Assembly (NCBI GenBank): GCA_016717225.1
Contig: JADKGB010000002.1
Coordinates: 124,001 to 188,000 of the forward strand
Direction: 5' to 3'
Source of the DNA: Flavobacteriales bacterium
GTDB taxonomy: Bacteria; Bacteroidota; Bacteroidia; Flavobacteriales_F; PHOS-HE28
Length of the DNA: 64,000 bases
Made by a program: the position numbers and the translations under genes. Shown piece after piece: positions 1 through 8,240 of this stretch; the stretch's first letter is position 1; the number at the start of each line of letters is the position of its first letter. The notes under the pieces are model-generated. The model was not told the DNA's origin. It ran no database searches and was given only the letters and a program-made list of their open reading frames with translations.

Positions 1-1338
1 TGGATGAAGTCGGTGGGTGCTCCGGTCACCAAATTCACATTGGGGATCGTTGCATCGTTACCAACCACATAATAGGCTCCTGGGGCGAGTGAAAAGCTTG
101 GTAACACGATCGTTGTGTACACCGCTGCACCACCACCTGTTCCGTTCACCAATTCGATCTGGTAACCAGCCAAGTCGATCGCTATCAAGCCCGTATTGAG
201 CAATTCAACGAATTCCAAACTATCAGGCAGATTAAAGGGACCTCCAGGCATATCATAATCTACCTCATTGATCAACAAAGGCGATGGCTCGTTCTCGGTA
301 ATCGTAAGCACATGGTTGCTCGGGCCTGCAATAGCAGGAGTGCCTTGACCACCAGCGATGTTCTGTAGCGTGAAAGTCACAGCTCCACCACCATCATATA
401 CCGCATCGTCGGTTACGGTAATGGTCTGGGTTTGGTTTGTGCCATCGTTGACCGGGAAAGTCACAGTTTGGGTGGTGTAACTGTTCACGCGAGCTGCGCT
501 TCCCGCAGTAATGGCGACTTCTACGGTTGTTGCTTGGATCGTGCTGAAGTTGTTGATGGCCAGTGTAAGGTTCGTAGTGCCGACACCCTCACTCACGGTG
601 CTGGTTGCTCCCACAAATGCCACCGTGGTATTCGTAACAAACGACTGAGCAACGCTCAAATTGTCCACAGCAAAGCTGGGGCGCGAGCCTGATCCGCTTA
701 CCTGACGCGAAGCCCAACGCAACTGGACGATCGCTTGGTTATCGCACGCCGAAGGAAGAAGAACAGTTTTGGTCTGCAGGTTCTGTGGGGTGGTTATCCC
801 AGCACCCGTCTGAGTTGTTGTGTTGTTCTGATATTCCATTCCCACAAGCGTGGTCCATGCCCCTGCAATACCAATTCGATATTGAAGTGTGACTTCGTTG
901 ATACGCGTATTCCCTATACCATCATGAGGATTCCTGATTGTCATGATGTCGTAGATCACCTCCACATTCGTGTTACCCGTTGTATTCACGGCCAAACACG
1001 TCGTTAGATCAAGCGATCCAGTGTTCAGAAAACCGATCTTGCCGTTGTAATTGTGAACGTTCCCAGAATTGGTTGAGGCACTGCTGCTTGCAACAAGAGC
1101 CTGTCGGCGTTGGGACCTCCAGTATTGAACGTCGCAGTACCTGCAGCAGCGGCGATCGTCCAACCTTGCCAGCCGGCCGGGTAGGCTGTAGCCGTATGCA
1201 AAAGGGCCGAAAAATCCTGCGTATACGGCAGTGCTTGAGGCGCCGGATTCGTTTGGGCAACGGCATTCGCCGTTACGGCAATTGCGGCAAGTCCAAAGAA
1301 CCAACGGGCACTGGATAGGTGCGTCCGAAATTGTTCAT
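1..1338 (-). CDS. Secreted lamin-tail-domain surface protein, partial and frameshifted
   Basis: The minus strand carries a long reading frame that leaves the left edge without a stop. Reading from the start side there is a signal-peptide-like segment (FFGLAAIAVTANAVAQ), a beta-rich region with a buried-jelly-roll look, a Calx-beta-like segment (TVSEGVGTTNLTLAI, near 560-300) and then a lamin-tail-like domain (INEVDYD, SLEFVELLNTG, near 290-50). Such proteins in Bacteroidota are usually T9SS cargo; the C-terminal sorting domain would lie outside the window. The frame is interrupted twice by single-base shifts: between the ATG at 1338 and the signal peptide (about 1312-1335), and near 1087-1100 (CTCTTGTTGC). 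I infer either sequencing indels or a decaying gene; the rest of the frame is clean. Confidence 0.6.
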
Positions 1339-1485
1339 GATCGAAAGGTTTGGTTTACGGTGCGAAAGAAGGGTTGCCAAGTTAACCCGCTGTTCCGCAA
1401 TGCTGAACGAAAGGTTATGCACGATCCATAGCCTTTGCTGAAAGGCCGAACCACGTATCTTGACCGCGCTTCAAAACCAGCTCCA

Positions 1486-3669
1486 ATGCGTCAATTCGTT
1501 ACACTTTCGATCATTGCGACTTCGCTCACCATTTCGGCTCAAACGCTGTTCACGGAAGATTTCGAAAACAGCCCGGCCTTCACCCTCAATACCACCGATG
1601 CCAACTCGACAGTTGGCATCGCCAATACGTGGTTGGTCAACAATATCTATGCTGGCGGCAATGGCGTTGCGGACTGCCTGGGTTTTCCACTGGATTTCAG
1701 TATCGGGGCCACTGCCGGGCAGCCTGTCGGCATTACTACTCCGAACGGGAATTACCTGCACACCGCCAGCACCGTGGCGATCAGTAACGGCATCCAATGT
1801 TGTTCGTTCGGCGCTGCCGATGGCTTTTGCACGGATGCCGACGACATCTTCAGCGGGATGAATACGGACGTGAGCACCCTGGGTTCAACGGATGTTTCCT
1901 TGAAGTTCTGGTGGCTCTGTAGCGGTGGTACCCAGTATTACGGCGAAGTTTGGTACAGCTTGAACAGCGGAGGATCGTGGACTCAGCTTACCACACCCAT
2001 TACGCAATACCGCAACCAAACGAACTGGTCGGAACAGACAGCAACGATCCCGGCTTTTGGTAACCAACCCACACTGCGCTTCGGCTTCCGCTTTCACAAC
2101 GGTCAATCATTAGCCGGTGGTACGGATCCGGGCTTTGCCATTGATGATGTGCGGATAATTGCCAGTTCAGCGAGCACTATCGCGACAGGTGGCCTTGGTT
2201 CGGCTTTTTGCCAAGGCACATCTCTCAATGTGCCGTACTCGATCAACGGTTCTTTCAACGCCGGAAACGTGTTCAGTGCTCAATTGAGCGATGCGACCGG
2301 AGGTTTTGGTGCGCCGGTGGTGATAGGCAGTGTGTCCAGTACTACGGCTGGAACCATTACGTGTCAGATCCCATTCATTACGCCGCCAGGAAACGGATAC
2401 AGGATCCGTGTAGTGAGCAGTAACCCAAGTGTGATCGGCGCGGACAACGGTGTCAACATTTCAGTTAACGAAGCGCCGAACGCAGGAACGAACAGCACGC
2501 TTTCCGCATGCTCAGGCGATGATCCGGTGGCAATGGATCTCGGTGGTGACTCGAATGGAACATGGTCTGGCCCAAGTTCTGTGATCAACGATACATACGA
2601 CCCTTCGATCATGTCACCTGGAATTTACACATATTCGGTTCCAGGTGTGGGAAGCTGTCCACCGGATCAAGCAACTCTGGAGGTTACGGAGATCGCTGGC
2701 CCGAATGCGGGCACCAGCGAGGTTGCAGTGATCTGCAAGAACACAGGGCTTTACGAGCTTTTTGATTTTCTTACTGGATCACCAGACCTTGGTGGCACTT
2801 GGACCGGACCAGGTGGTTTGCCTTTTGCAGGCACGTTCAATTCCGATAATGGCACACCGGGCATTTACACGTACACGGTCGATCCAGGAGGACCATGCCC
2901 GAACGATGAGGCTGTGGTGACTGTTCAATTGGGAGAGCCCGGTGTAGCAGGAAGTGATGCCGAATGGAGCGTTTGTTCGAGCGAGTTGCCTGTTGATCTG
3001 TTCAGTATGTTGGTTGATGCGAACAGCACTGGAATTTGGTTCAACAGTTCGGGCGATCCGTTCAACGGGAACACTTCTGAAGGCGGGGTTTACACCTATA
3101 TCGATTTCGCACAACAGCCCTGCTCGAATGACACAGCGGTCATCAATTTGATCGTTCAACAAGCAGCATACGCCGGCGAGAACGGTACGGCAACACTGTG
3201 TACGAACGGTCCCTTGCAAGCATTGACCGACCTATTGGGTGGTCTACCACAAACCAGCGGAACATGGACAGACCCCAACAACGTTGTCATTTCCGGGATC
3301 CTGAACCCCGCTATCGCTGTTTCGGGCTTGTACACCTACACGGTCCAAGGAATCGCTCCTTGTGCGAGTGACGAAGCGTTGTTGGCCGTGGTGATCGACC
3401 CATGCACAGGGATCGGATCAATAGTCGCAAACGATTTCCAGTTGAATTGGATAGCCAGCGGGGCAGAGGGTTACGCCCTATTCACCTCACCTGATCTGAA
3501 CAACGCCACCTTGACCATTATCGATGCGGCAGGTCGTTCTATGCGTTCGTGGAATGGCATCAGCTCACGTGGGCGCCTGGCCGTCGATGTTCGCGACTTG
3601 TCTTCGGGCTTGTATGGATTGCGCATACAGGACGGTGTGCGAGAAGCGATGGTGCTCTTTCTGCATTGA
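1486..3669 (+). CDS. T9SS-secreted protein with tandem Ig-like repeats
   Basis: The start at 1486 gives a clean signal peptide (MRQFVTLSIIATSLTISAQ); an upstream TTG at 1435 would place 17 unlikely residues before it. The mature protein opens with TEDFE and a jelly-roll-like region of about 220 residues ending in FAIDDVRI, typical of extracellular adhesion or enzyme-accessory domains. It is followed by four to five tandem repeats of about 75 residues, each with a Cys near the front, GTW..P in the middle and G(I/V/L)YTY near the end (about 2470-3400). The C-terminus (IDAAGRSMRSW ... LSSGLYGLRIQDG) is a type-A sorting domain, so export by T9SS and surface attachment or release is expected. Its ligand is unknown. 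It stands alone, divergent from the gene at the left edge. Confidence 0.85.
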   Translation: MRQFVTLSIIATSLTISAQTLFTEDFENSPAFTLNTTDANSTVGIANTWLVNNIYAGGNGVADCLGFPLDFSIGATAGQPVGITTPNGNYLHTASTVAISNGIQCCSFGAADGFCTDADDIFSGMNTDVSTLGSTDVSLKFWWLCSGGTQYYGEVWYSLNSGGSWTQLTTPITQYRNQTNWSEQTATIPAFGNQPTLRFGFRFHNGQSLAGGTDPGFAIDDVRIIASSASTIATGGLGSAFCQGTSLNVPYSINGSFNAGNVFSAQLSDATGGFGAPVVIGSVSSTTAGTITCQIPFITPPGNGYRIRVVSSNPSVIGADNGVNISVNEAPNAGTNSTLSACSGDDPVAMDLGGDSNGTWSGPSSVINDTYDPSIMSPGIYTYSVPGVGSCPPDQATLEVTEIAGPNAGTSEVAVICKNTGLYELFDFLTGSPDLGGTWTGPGGLPFAGTFNSDNGTPGIYTYTVDPGGPCPNDEAVVTVQLGEPGVAGSDAEWSVCSSELPVDLFSMLVDANSTGIWFNSSGDPFNGNTSEGGVYTYIDFAQQPCSNDTAVINLIVQQAAYAGENGTATLCTNGPLQALTDLLGGLPQTSGTWTDPNNVVISGILNPAIAVSGLYTYTVQGIAPCASDEALLAVVIDPCTGIGSIVANDFQLNWIASGAEGYALFTSPDLNNATLTIIDAAGRSMRSWNGISSRGRLAVDVRDLSSGLYGLRIQDGVREAMVLFLH

Positions 3670-3862
3670 TCTTCGTTGAAAAGCCCAGGTTACGATTGGA
3701 AGAATTCCAACGGACCTGAAGAGCAGAGGAGAGTGTTCAAAGGCACGGCCCTGCTGAGTTCAGCCGATCCACAACACGATCGATCGTTCAAAAGTGCAGT
3801 CGACGATCCCCCGCAGTGGATCGGATGCCATCCACATTTGGCACACACTGTTCATTGAGCGA

Positions 3863-5197
3863 ATGAAGAAAAAAGACCGGAAGATCTTTGTGCTGGATAC
3901 TTCAGTGATCCTGTACGACCACTCGGCCATCGAATGCTTTCAGGAGCACGACGTGGCCATCCCGATACAAGTGCTGGAAGAACTTGATACGTTCAAAAAA
4001 GGAAATGATAGCGTCAACTACCAAGCGCGTGAGTTCATCCGCCATCTGGACGGCCTGGCCAAGGGCGACCTGCTGACGGAATGGACCCCGCTGAACGGCG
4101 CTACCAAGGGCCAGTTCAAGGTGGTGGCGAAGCACGACCTCAATGGTGTGGACGCGACCAAGGTTTTCCAGGACGGAAAGGCCGATCACCAGATCCTTAA
4201 CGCCGCGCTGACGCTGCAGCGCCAGAACAAGGACCGTAAGGTTGTGCTGGTAACCAAGGATGTGGCTTTGCGCTTGAAGGCGAAGAGCCTCAACATCAAC
4301 TCCGAAGACTACCTCACGGGCAAGGTGCAAGACCTGCGTGATGCCATGTACAGTGGGCGCACTGTAAAGGAAGATGTTCCGGAAAATCTGATCGACAAAT
4401 TGTTCGAACAGGGCCATATGCCGGTGGAGGACCTGGGGCTTGCGAAACCTACAGGGAATCACTTCTTCATACTCAAGCACAAGAAGAAAAGCATTCTGAG
4501 CAAGTATGATCCGCGCACGGGCCTGGTCCATCGCGTGGAAAAGCACAACATTTTCGGGATCAGTCCGAAGAACGCCGAGCAAACACTGGCCATGAGTGCG
4601 CTCATGGATCCCGAGATCAAATTGGTAACGCTTCAAGGCGCTGCGGGTACGGGAAAAACCCTCTTGGCACTGGCATGTGCATTAGAGCTTCGCCGCGACT
4701 ATCGCCAGATCTACGTTACCCGGCCTGTGGTGCCGTTGAGCAACAAGGACATCGGTTATTTGCCGGGGGACATCCAGAGCAAATTGGACCCGTACATGCA
4801 GCCCTTGTGGGACAACCTCAAACTGATCAAAGGCCAGTTCGAGAAGCACGACAGCACGCCCAAGCGCATCGATGAGATGTTGGAGAACGAGAAGATCGCG
4901 ATCGCGCCGCTGGCGTACATCCGTGGCAGGAGCTTGAGCAACATCTTCTTCATCGTGGACGAAGCCCAGAACCTCACGCCGTTGGAAGTGAAAACGGTGA
5001 TCAGTCGGGCAGGGGAGAACACCAAGATCGTCTTCACCGGTGACATACACCAGATCGATACGCCGTATCTGGATTCGGAGAGCAACGGTCTGAGTTATCT
5101 CATCGACAAGGCCAAGGGGGATCCGTTATTCGCACACATTACGTTGGAGAAAGGGGAGAGGAGTGCTTTGGCGAATCTGGCTAACGAATTGTTGTAG
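3863..5197 (+). CDS. PhoH-family ATPase with N-terminal PIN domain
   Basis: The protein has 444 residues starting MKKKDRKIFVLDTSV; the acidic D in LDTSVIL is the first PIN nuclease residue, and further acidic residues follow in the first 150 positions. The C-terminal half is a PhoH/RecA-like NTPase with Walker A GAAGTGKT at about residues 259-266 and Walker B FFIVDEAQN. This PIN-PhoH fusion (YlaK/PhoH2 type) is widespread; family members studied elsewhere unwind and cleave RNA, so a cytosolic RNA-processing role is inferred. The in-frame extension upstream to 3794 lacks any conserved sequence, so the ATG at 3863 is preferred. It is a single-gene unit. Confidence 0.93.
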   Translation: MKKKDRKIFVLDTSVILYDHSAIECFQEHDVAIPIQVLEELDTFKKGNDSVNYQAREFIRHLDGLAKGDLLTEWTPLNGATKGQFKVVAKHDLNGVDATKVFQDGKADHQILNAALTLQRQNKDRKVVLVTKDVALRLKAKSLNINSEDYLTGKVQDLRDAMYSGRTVKEDVPENLIDKLFEQGHMPVEDLGLAKPTGNHFFILKHKKKSILSKYDPRTGLVHRVEKHNIFGISPKNAEQTLAMSALMDPEIKLVTLQGAAGTGKTLLALACALELRRDYRQIYVTRPVVPLSNKDIGYLPGDIQSKLDPYMQPLWDNLKLIKGQFEKHDSTPKRIDEMLENEKIAIAPLAYIRGRSLSNIFFIVDEAQNLTPLEVKTVISRAGENTKIVFTGDIHQIDTPYLDSESNGLSYLIDKAKGDPLFAHITLEKGERSALANLANELL

Positions 5198-5207
5198 CTC
5201 ACCCGCC

Positions 5208-5483
5208 GTGCGGGTGCTCTTCAAGCTCTTCGCATTTCTTTCGGTCTCTGCGGCCGCGTACCATCTGGTTGGTCTGTTCCATGTGGTCAACGATTCGCCC
5301 TTATGGCACAGTGCATTGTTCGTCGCGATCGATGTGTTCTGTGCCTATGGTTTTCTGTGCCGACCTCGATGTGGTCTTGTTCGCGACCATCGCATTGACA
5401 TGGTTGGTCATCGAGGTTCCGCGTTCAGGCAGGCGAACGATGCTCTTAGGCGCCAGAGCGGCTCATTTTTCAGGCTGAGCTGA
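5208..5483 (+). CDS. Small hydrophobic membrane protein, frameshifted
   Basis: Starting at GTG 5208 the frame encodes a hydrophobic protein (VLFKLFAFLSVSAAAYHLVG, then ALFVAIDVFCAYGFLCRP) resembling the small YHLxGxF/VNDSP membrane proteins common in Bacteroidota. After the RP near 5370 the similarity to a membrane segment continues in another frame (DVVLFATIALTWLV), so at least one single-base shift lies between about 5355 and 5385; a second shift may return to the first frame, whose stop is at 5483. It follows the PhoH gene by 10 bases. Function unknown. The end coordinate is uncertain because it depends on which frame is real. Confidence 0.45.
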   Translation: MRVLFKLFAFLSVSAAAYHLVGLFHVVNDSPLWHSALFVAIDVFCAYGFLCRPRCGLVRDHRIDMVGHRGSAFRQANDALRRQSGSFFRLS

Positions 5484-5532
5484 TCTCTCCGCGAGCCTCC
5501 GTCGACTCTCAGCGCTTCGGCTTTTCTCCCTT

Positions 5533-5925
5533 TCAGAAGAGCTCTTTCACCTCCACGAAATCGAAATCAAGGTTGAAGAAGCTCTGAAAGTCCTTACCGG
5601 TTTCAGCCATTTCCTCGTCGCCGGTCTCGTAGTGCCAGTTCACCTGCACTTTCTGGCCGCGCTCGCTAACGGCGTTCAACTTATCGAAGATGTTGAAGAA
5701 GTGTTTGCTGCTACTTGTGTCCAAGTAGTCCATCTTCATGTTCACCACGGTCTCTTTGTTGGGCTGCCGCAGGTATTCATCGAGCCAACGATAAACACGA
5801 CTGTAGAAATCCTCGCTGTTCGCGGGTAGGGAACGGCCGATGAACTCGATCATGCCGTGCTCGAGATCCAGATCGATCTGCGGACTTGTCTCGGTGCGAT
5901 CGATGTGCAGATGCTTGGTGGCCAT
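5533..5925 (-). CDS. SiaC-family regulatory phosphoprotein (DUF1987)
   Basis: The 130-residue protein starting MATKHLHIDRTETSPQ matches the SiaC/DUF1987 pattern: an early beta hairpin with GMIEFIGRSLPANS, then EDFYSRVYRWLDEYL and the MDYLDTSSSKHF segment. In Pseudomonas, SiaC is phosphorylated on a threonine in the equivalent loop and controls a diguanylate cyclase; here T70 or the following serines would be the site. No SiaB kinase or cyclase is adjacent, so the partner is unknown. A SpoIIE-type phosphatase occurs in this window at 57.6-59.0 kb, but 50 kb away. The longer frame up to 6000 adds a non-conserved stretch and is not favoured. Confidence 0.85.
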   Translation of the reverse strand: MATKHLHIDRTETSPQIDLDLEHGMIEFIGRSLPANSEDFYSRVYRWLDEYLRQPNKETVVNMKMDYLDTSSSKHFFNIFDKLNAVSERGQKVQVNWHYETGDEEMAETGKDFQSFFNLDFDFVEVKELF

Positions 5926-6018
5926 GACAGTGGAATTGGAGCGCCAAACTATCGGCGTGGTCCGCGGAAGGAACCCCGCACACCGTTGGAATGTGAACAA
6001 ACGCTCGTGTACGACGAA

Positions 6019-6038
6019 GGCCCTGCTCTCGCAGGGCC
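6019..6038 (-). terminator. Hairpin terminator after the 8.0-6.1 kb secreted-protein operon
   Basis: A perfect 8-bp stem GGCCCTGC/GCAGGGCC with a TCTC tetraloop lies 32 bases past the stop of the gene ending at 6070. Read on the minus strand it is followed by TTCGTC, a weak T tract. Confidence 0.65.
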
Positions 6039-6069
6039 CCCGCCATTCGACCCACCCACCAGAGATCTG

Positions 6070-6474
6070 TCAATGGCTCTTGTACTCCACCAGGATCTGT
6101 TGGTCGCTGGGGAGCAGGAGTTCAGTATCGTTCAAGCGGCGCACCCAATAGAGGTATTTGCCGGTACCGTTGCACGCGAAGGCGGTCATGCTCTCGTCGG
6201 CATCCAGTGCTTTGATCGGAAAAGTGCGCCAGCGACCGTTGCTTTCTTGCATTGCTACTTTCAGTTCAACGGACTCTTTGCACACGTTCTTCAGTGTGAT
6301 CTGGTAAACACCGCTGTAATCGCGCTTGAAGCCTTCCTTGTAGGCCTCGCATTTCGCACAAGGCTCGCCCCATGTGCTTTTCTCTTTGGCCACACAATCA
6401 GCGTAGCTCTGGTCTTGCGCGAAGGCATTCGCAGCGAGCACGATAACGGCGACAAGGGTTGTGGTTCTGATCAT
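6070..6474 (-). CDS. Secreted cysteine-containing hypothetical protein
   Basis: The ATG at 6474 overlaps the stop of the upstream TPR gene (ATGA), so translation is probably coupled. The 134-residue product has a signal peptide (MIRTTTLVAVIVLAANAFAQ), then a short domain with five cysteines (YADCVAKEKS, EPCAKCEAY, NVCKESV, FACNGTG). The paired cysteines suggest disulphides in the periplasm. I recognise no named family; the beta-rich part around VYQITLKNVCKESVELKVAMQ resembles proteins that describe a tissue-like beta sandwich, but no function can be assigned. It is the last gene of a minus-strand set of four. Confidence 0.8.
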   Translation of the reverse strand: MIRTTTLVAVIVLAANAFAQDQSYADCVAKEKSTWGEPCAKCEAYKEGFKRDYSGVYQITLKNVCKESVELKVAMQESNGRWRTFPIKALDADESMTAFACNGTGKYLYWVRRLNDTELLLPSDQQILVEYKSH

Positions 6475-7031
6475 TTGCAACGGTTGTTCTGGAGAATGAT
6501 GGCGGCTTCGGCGTTTCCCATTTTCTTACTGCTTTTCCAATCGGCGCAGGCGCTCTTGATATCGCCCAGTGATTTCTTCGTCCAGCCTCGATTGTTGAAG
6601 GCTTCTTCGTTCTTTGGATCCAACCCCAGGACGGTATCGAAGTCATTCATCGCGAGATCGTGCTTGCCTGATTTGTTATACGCACTGCCTCGGCTTGTGT
6701 ACGCCCATACATGGTCGGGTTTGCGTTGAATGAACGAGGTGAGATCGGTAATAGCGGCTTCGTAGTTCTTTTGAATGCTGTAACAGAAGCCACGCTGCAA
6801 GTAGGCGTTGAGATGCTCACTATCCTCCGAGATCACCTCGGAGAAAAGCTTGATCGCCTGGTCGTAGTCCCCCTTCCTGTACGCACGGTCACCTTCTTGA
6901 AAGGTCTTTTCCAAAGCCTTGTCCGGAGTGGCCTGTGCAAAGTCTTGCGCATATCCGGAATAGGCCATGGCAGAGTATAAAAGAAGCAGGCTTGTTCGTG
7001 AGAATCGGATCATGCTCTTTGAATGCTTCAC
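6471..7031 (-). CDS. Secreted tetratricopeptide-repeat protein
   Basis: The 186-residue product has a signal peptide ending near YSGYAQ and then three to four TPR units (GDRAYRKGDYDQAIKLFSEVI, GFCYSIQKNYEAAITDL, GSAYNKSGKHDLAMNDF, GWTKKSLGDIKSACADW). TPR units bind proteins; the partner is not evident. The frame can begin with GTG at 7031, which overlaps the previous stop as GTGA, or with ATG at 7013, which still keeps the signal peptide. The downstream gene overlaps by ATGA. The chained overlaps argue that the four genes from 8034 to 6070 form one transcript. Confidence 0.85.
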   Translation of the reverse strand: MKHSKSMIRFSRTSLLLLYSAMAYSGYAQDFAQATPDKALEKTFQEGDRAYRKGDYDQAIKLFSEVISEDSEHLNAYLQRGFCYSIQKNYEAAITDLTSFIQRKPDHVWAYTSRGSAYNKSGKHDLAMNDFDTVLGLDPKNEEAFNNRGWTKKSLGDIKSACADWKSSKKMGNAEAAIILQNNRCK

Positions 7032-7489
7032 TTCGTACGCTTGTCTTTTTTCTTTGTTCCAGTGTCACTGGTTCGTTGTTCGGCTTGCACATCGTTCACC
7101 AATGCGGTCAACAGCTCGATCGCCTTCGCACCGTTGGGATCACCGGCAGGTGTTGGAAGGTTGATCCGACCAGTTTGGCTGATCACACCGCTCTTACGGA
7201 TCTCCTTGTCGATACACTTGGCGTGATCACTATTGCACTGGAGCATCACGGTATTCTCTTCAGCGTTGTGCGAACACGTGGAAGGCGCGAGGAATTCGAT
7301 GTACACCTGGTCCACACGATAGGCCTGGCCATTGTTCGTGTATTCGGTGATCAGTCTGTCATCACGATCGACAGTGAATGTGGCAATGCTGCTGAAGTGG
7401 GCGTTCAACGCCTGCAGATCGGCTTCCACGCCCTGCGCCATGCCACTTGGAATGCGCAAAGCGAGGACGATGAAAAGGAGCGTTCGCAT
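7028..7489 (-). CDS. Small secreted protein, paralogue A of a tandem pair
   Basis: The 153-residue product starts MRTLLFIVLALRIPSGMAQ, a signal peptide preceded by GGAAAGAA. The mature part contains ALNAHFSSIATFTVDRDDRL, then APSTCSHNAEENTVMLQC and KCIDKEIRK. The neighbouring gene upstream has the same order of motifs, with all cysteines conserved, so the two are tandem duplicates. Cysteines spaced like these suggest two disulphides. No known family was recognised; the YIEFL/YIDFLDASTC segment is the most conserved part. The C-terminus is lysine-rich. Confidence 0.8.
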   Translation of the reverse strand: MRTLLFIVLALRIPSGMAQGVEADLQALNAHFSSIATFTVDRDDRLITEYTNNGQAYRVDQVYIEFLAPSTCSHNAEENTVMLQCNSDHAKCIDKEIRKSGVISQTGRINLPTPAGDPNGAKAIELLTALVNDVQAEQRTSDTGTKKKDKRTK

Positions 7490-7530
7490 TTCTTTCCGTT
7501 CCAGGGTATCCGATGAAGATCCTGAGGTGA

Positions 7531-8034
7531 TCACTTGGTGCCGTTGGATCGCGTGTTGGTTTCCGCCAATCGCATCAATCCTTCATTCTGTTTGGTCTCT
7601 ACGAAACCGGCCAGGAGCTGACGGGCTTTTTCGCCCGTTGGGTCATTGCTTGGCAAGGGAAGGCTCATTTGGCTCACAGAGCTGGAAGCATTCGGCTTGC
7701 GCATTTCCGTTTCGATGCACTTGGAACGTGGGTCCTGGCATTGCAGGATCAGGATCTTCTGCTCCGCATTGTACGCGCAGGTGCTGGCATCGAGGAAGTC
7801 GATATAGGCCATATCGGTGCGGTATGTGCTACCCCCTTGGATATAGTCAGCCACCAAGCGCTGTTGCTTATCTATCCGAAACTTCACCGCACCATTGAAA
7901 TGCGCATTGAGCGCGACCAGTTCAGCGGTTGCTGAAGTCTCGAGCGCATAAGCGGTGGGTGGGGTTGCTGCGTCATCCTGAGCGATGGTTGGCGTTGCTG
8001 CAAGAAGCACGAGAGGAAGAATGATGCGTTTCAT
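7531..8034 (-). CDS. Small secreted protein, paralogue B of a tandem pair
   Basis: The 167-residue product starts MKRIILPLVLLAATPTIAQ, a signal peptide. It shares with the next gene ALNAHFNGAVKFRID, YRTDMAYIDFLDASTCAYN, ILQCQDPRSKCIETEMRK and a C-terminal S/P-rich plus EKARQLL helix. It is first in the minus-strand set and faces the plus-strand genes at 8124 and 8241. Function is unknown. An in-frame extension to 8109 exists but adds residues ahead of the signal peptide and is not favoured. Confidence 0.82.
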   Translation of the reverse strand: MKRIILPLVLLAATPTIAQDDAATPPTAYALETSATAELVALNAHFNGAVKFRIDKQQRLVADYIQGGSTYRTDMAYIDFLDASTCAYNAEQKILILQCQDPRSKCIETEMRKPNASSSVSQMSLPLPSNDPTGEKARQLLAGFVETKQNEGLMRLAETNTRSNGTK

Positions 8035-8123
8035 GGGATGTTTGCCGTAGCCCGGCGAAGGCATGAGTTTGTGGAACTTTCGGATGGTTGCTACGTAATG
8101 AGGGAACATTTAGTTCGAAACAC

Positions 8124-8237
8124 ATGGAAAACAAGAACCGCTCAGTGGCAGTGCGAACGTTGATCATGGCTGGTGCCCTCGTAATGGGTATCGTAGTGGC
8201 GATGGCTGCTAAAGGCCTGATCCAGACGCTCGCCTGA
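8124..8237 (+). CDS. 37-residue single-span membrane peptide
   Basis: An ATG at 8124 opens a 37-codon frame reading MENKNRSVAVRTLIMAG and then a hydrophobic stretch (ALVMGIVVAMAAKGLIQTLA) before TGA at 8237. Only 3 bases separate it from the ATG at 8241, which is typical of a co-translated pair. The composition (charged N-terminus, one transmembrane helix) fits a small inner-membrane protein. There is no homology I can name, and a chance frame cannot be excluded. Confidence 0.5.
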   Translation: MENKNRSVAVRTLIMAGALVMGIVVAMAAKGLIQTLA

Positions 8238-8240
8238 CCG

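Noticed and set aside
3676..3858. Short plus-strand frame of 60 codons between the T9SS gene and PhoH
   Set aside because: No signal peptide, hydrophobic pattern or conserved look; it ends beside the real PhoH start and probably holds only leader sequence.
3902..4636. Minus-strand 244-codon frame inside PhoH
   Set aside because: It lies entirely opposite a well-conserved PIN-PhoH gene and shows no family match, so it is a shadow frame.
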